NCBI GenBank assembly: GCA_030151165.1
Contig: JASLEM010000141.1
Span: 1-23,672 of the forward strand
Reading direction: 5' to 3'
DNA from: Burkholderiaceae bacterium
GTDB taxonomy: Bacteria > Pseudomonadota > Gammaproteobacteria > Burkholderiales > Burkholderiaceae
DNA: 23,672 bases
Part shown: positions 22,348 to 23,672 of the stretch, piece by piece
Position numbering within the stretch: the stretch's first letter is position 1
Layout: each line of letters begins with the position of its first letter
Made by a program: the position numbers and the translations under genes
Notes under the pieces: generated by a model
Told to the model about the DNA's origin: nothing
The model's database searches: none
The model's input: the letters and a program-made list of their open reading frames with translations, nothing else

Positions 22348-23082
22348 ATGAGCACCAGCGCCGCCCACATCCTCGTCGTCGACGACGACCCGTCCATGCG
22401 CGAGCTGCTGGACGACTACCTCACCGAGAACGACTTCCGCGTCACGGTGGCGGACGGCGGCGCGCGGATGGCGCAGGTGCTGCAGGACGCCGTGATCGAC
22501 CTCGTCATCCTCGACCTGCGCCTGCGTGGCGAGGACGGCATGCAGCTGGCGCGCGAGCTGCGCGCGACGAGCTCGATCCCGGTGATCATCGTCTCGGGCA
22601 AGCAGGACGAGGCCGACCGCGTGATGGGGCTCGAGATCGCGGCCGACGACTACATCACCAAGCCCTTCAGCAACCGCGAGCTGCTCGCGCGCATCCGCTC
22701 GGTGCTGCGCCGCTACGAGGCGCGCACGCAGGACACATCGCCCGCGAAGCGCGCCGGGCGCCGCGCCTACCGCTTCGCCGGCTGGGAGCTGAGCGTGCTC
22801 GCGCGCCGCCTCACGTCGCCGGAGGGCGCGCGCGTCGAGCTGAGCAACGGCGAGTTCAACCTGCTGCTGGCGCTGTGCGAGGCGCCCCAGCGCGCGCTCA
22901 CGCGCGACCAGCTGCTCGAGCTCTCGCGGCTGCACGGCGCGGAGGTCTACGACCGCTCGATCGACGTGCAGATCCTGCGCCTGCGCCGCAAGATCGAGGT
23001 CGATCCGTCGAACCCGCAGCTGATCCGCACGGAGCGCGGCGTGGGCTACCTGTTCGACGCGCCGGTCGATCCGGTCCACTGA
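22348..23082 (+). CDS. OmpR-family response regulator (receiver plus winged helix)
   Basis: 244 residues. Receiver domain (1-~122) with D12-D13, phosphoacceptor D56 (DLVILDLRL), S83 and K105 (DDYITKPFS). The winged-helix output domain (~140-240) has LSNGEFNLLLALCEAPQRALTRDQLL, DRSIDVQILRLRRKIE and RTERGVGYLF, typical of OmpR/PhoB. Two ATGs (22342 and 22348) compete; GAGAG at 22336-22340 is better spaced for the second. No kinase lies downstream; the divergent hybrid kinase is the likely phosphate source, directly or via the single receiver. A terminator follows. The next gene is tssA, so control of the type VI locus is possible but unproven. Confidence 0.94.
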   Translation: MSTSAAHILVVDDDPSMRELLDDYLTENDFRVTVADGGARMAQVLQDAVIDLVILDLRLRGEDGMQLARELRATSSIPVIIVSGKQDEADRVMGLEIAADDYITKPFSNRELLARIRSVLRRYEARTQDTSPAKRAGRRAYRFAGWELSVLARRLTSPEGARVELSNGEFNLLLALCEAPQRALTRDQLLELSRLHGAEVYDRSIDVQILRLRRKIEVDPSNPQLIRTERGVGYLFDAPVDPVH

Positions 23083-23119
23083 GCTCGTCACGAACAAGGT
23101 GTAACGTCTCGCGGCCGCC

Positions 23120-23146
23120 AGGCCCCCCGGAATGGGGTGGCCTTTT
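23120..23146 (+). terminator. Probable intrinsic terminator after the OmpR-family gene
   Basis: AGGCC-CCCC (23120-23128) pairs with GGGG-T-GGCCT (23134-23143) around GGAAT, with one bulged T, followed by a run of T to 23146. The stop is 38 bases upstream. The T tract is short, so confidence is moderate. Confidence 0.6.
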
Positions 23147-23168
23147 CGGCGCCAGCCCCTATGCTCGA

Positions 23169-23186
23169 TGCCCGGCATGCCGGGCA
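23169..23186. promoter_or_regulatory. Perfect 18-bp palindrome upstream of tssA
   Basis: TGCCCGGCATGCCGGGCA is self-complementary over 18 bases and lies 48 bases before the tssA ATG. It may be an operator in the leader or promoter; a strong hairpin is the alternative, but it has no T tract and almost no loop. Confidence 0.5.
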
Positions 23187-23234
23187 CGTTCCCGCGCGCG
23201 GCAAGGCCCACCGAACGCCCGACCTCGAGACACC

Positions 23235-23672
23235 ATGGACATCGCCCCCTTCCTCCAGCCCATCTCCGACGACCATCCCTGCGGGGCCGACCTGTCCTTT
23301 TCGCCCGAGATCGACGAGATCGAGGAGATGCGCCGCGAGGACGACCCGACGCTCGACCAGGGCGAATGGGTCGAGAAGCTGAAGTCCGCCGACTGGCCGG
23401 GCGTCGCGCGCGCCTGCGAGAGCCTGTTGGCAGCGCGATCGAAGGACTTGCGCGTCGCCGGCTGGCTGACCGACGCCTGGGGCCGCCTGCGCGGCTTCGA
23501 TGGCCTGGCCGACGGCCTCGACCTCTGCGCCGGCCTCGTCGACACCTTCTGGGACGGCCTGCACCCGCCGAGCGAGGACGGCGACCAGGAGCAGCGCATC
23601 GGCAACCTGCGCTGGCTCGCGAGTCGCGTCGACCACCTCGTGCCGACCATCGCGCACGACGAGCGCGATGGT
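23235..23672 (+). CDS. tssA: Type VI secretion system protein TssA (ImpA family), N-terminal part, cut by window end
   Basis: 146 codons from the ATG at 23235 to the last base, with no stop. The ImpA N-terminal domain is visible: CGADLSFSPEIDEIEEM at 16-32, DWPGVARACESLLAARSKDLRVAGWLTDAW (in parts, 53-82), GLADGLDLCAGLVDTFWDGLHP, and EDGDQEQRIGNLRWLA. TssA caps and guides assembly of the contractile sheath and tube at the baseplate. The start fits the family, whose members begin a few residues before the SDDHPCG motif. It stands after a terminator and an 18-bp palindrome, so it probably begins a new transcript that continues into type VI genes beyond the window. Confidence 0.88.
   Translation, partial: MDIAPFLQPISDDHPCGADLSFSPEIDEIEEMRREDDPTLDQGEWVEKLKSADWPGVARACESLLAARSKDLRVAGWLTDAWGRLRGFDGLADGLDLCAGLVDTFWDGLHPPSEDGDQEQRIGNLRWLASRVDHLVPTIAHDERDG

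Noticed and set aside
1..23672. Mobile elements, CRISPR arrays, tRNA or rRNA genes
   Set aside because: No transposase or integrase, no regularly spaced repeats, and no cloverleaf or rRNA sequence was recognised by eye.

Overview
The window is a GC-rich chromosomal segment (coding on both strands, strong G/C preference at third codon positions) whose gene content points to a betaproteobacterium of the order Burkholderiales. The pointers are MexEF-type efflux genes, a DUF4148-type secreted protein, a degenerate HD-GYP/LuxR regulator and the start of a type VI secretion locus. The genus cannot be fixed from the sequence; the Roseateles/Mitsuaria-like branch is only a guess. No rRNA, tRNA, insertion sequence, phage gene or CRISPR array was seen.

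Layout, left to right. (1) The 3' end of ribA with a strong intrinsic terminator. (2) A NemA-like ene-reductase (-) divergent from a three-gene RND efflux operon (+): MexE-like lipoprotein adaptor, MexF-like pump, NodT/OprN-like outer membrane channel. A hexanucleotide tandem repeat lies just upstream of the adaptor start. (3) A small orphan HisKA_3 kinase (-) divergent from an AraC-type regulator (+). (4) An SDR oxidoreductase and TetR repressor pair (+), with a promoter overlapped by an ACGATCAT direct repeat. (5) A secreted alpha/beta hydrolase (-) divergent from a regulator with two degenerate HD-GYP halves and a LuxR HTH (+); a perfect 16-bp palindrome lies between them. (6) A three-gene module (+): a TonB/TolA-like anchored protein with a PA14-like C-terminal domain, ExbB and ExbD, followed by a convergent gene of unknown function. 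(7) A secreted protein with three DUF4148-type repeats, then a second secreted alpha/beta hydrolase (-), paralogous to the first, with a probable Tat signal. (8) A hybrid sensor kinase and a single-domain receiver protein (-), divergent from an OmpR-family response regulator (+). (9) The 5' part of tssA, cut by the window end.

The best candidate for an undescribed system is region 6. The 526-residue protein starts with a TonB-type transmembrane anchor carrying the S-x-x-x-H pattern. It continues as a helical/low-complexity periplasmic stalk and ends in a PA14-like beta domain where TonB or TolA would have its own C-terminal domain. ExbB and ExbD follow directly. I infer a proton-motive-force-driven machine that pulls on or presents a sugar- or cell-wall-binding head, not one that gates a TonB-dependent receptor. 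The sequence supports the parts; the function is inferred.

The other regions are mostly stress and envelope functions (ene-reductase, efflux, SDR, secreted hydrolases) under local regulators. Several intergenic palindromes or repeats look like operators for these regulators. Very long open frames opposite or across the real genes are an effect of high GC and were left out.
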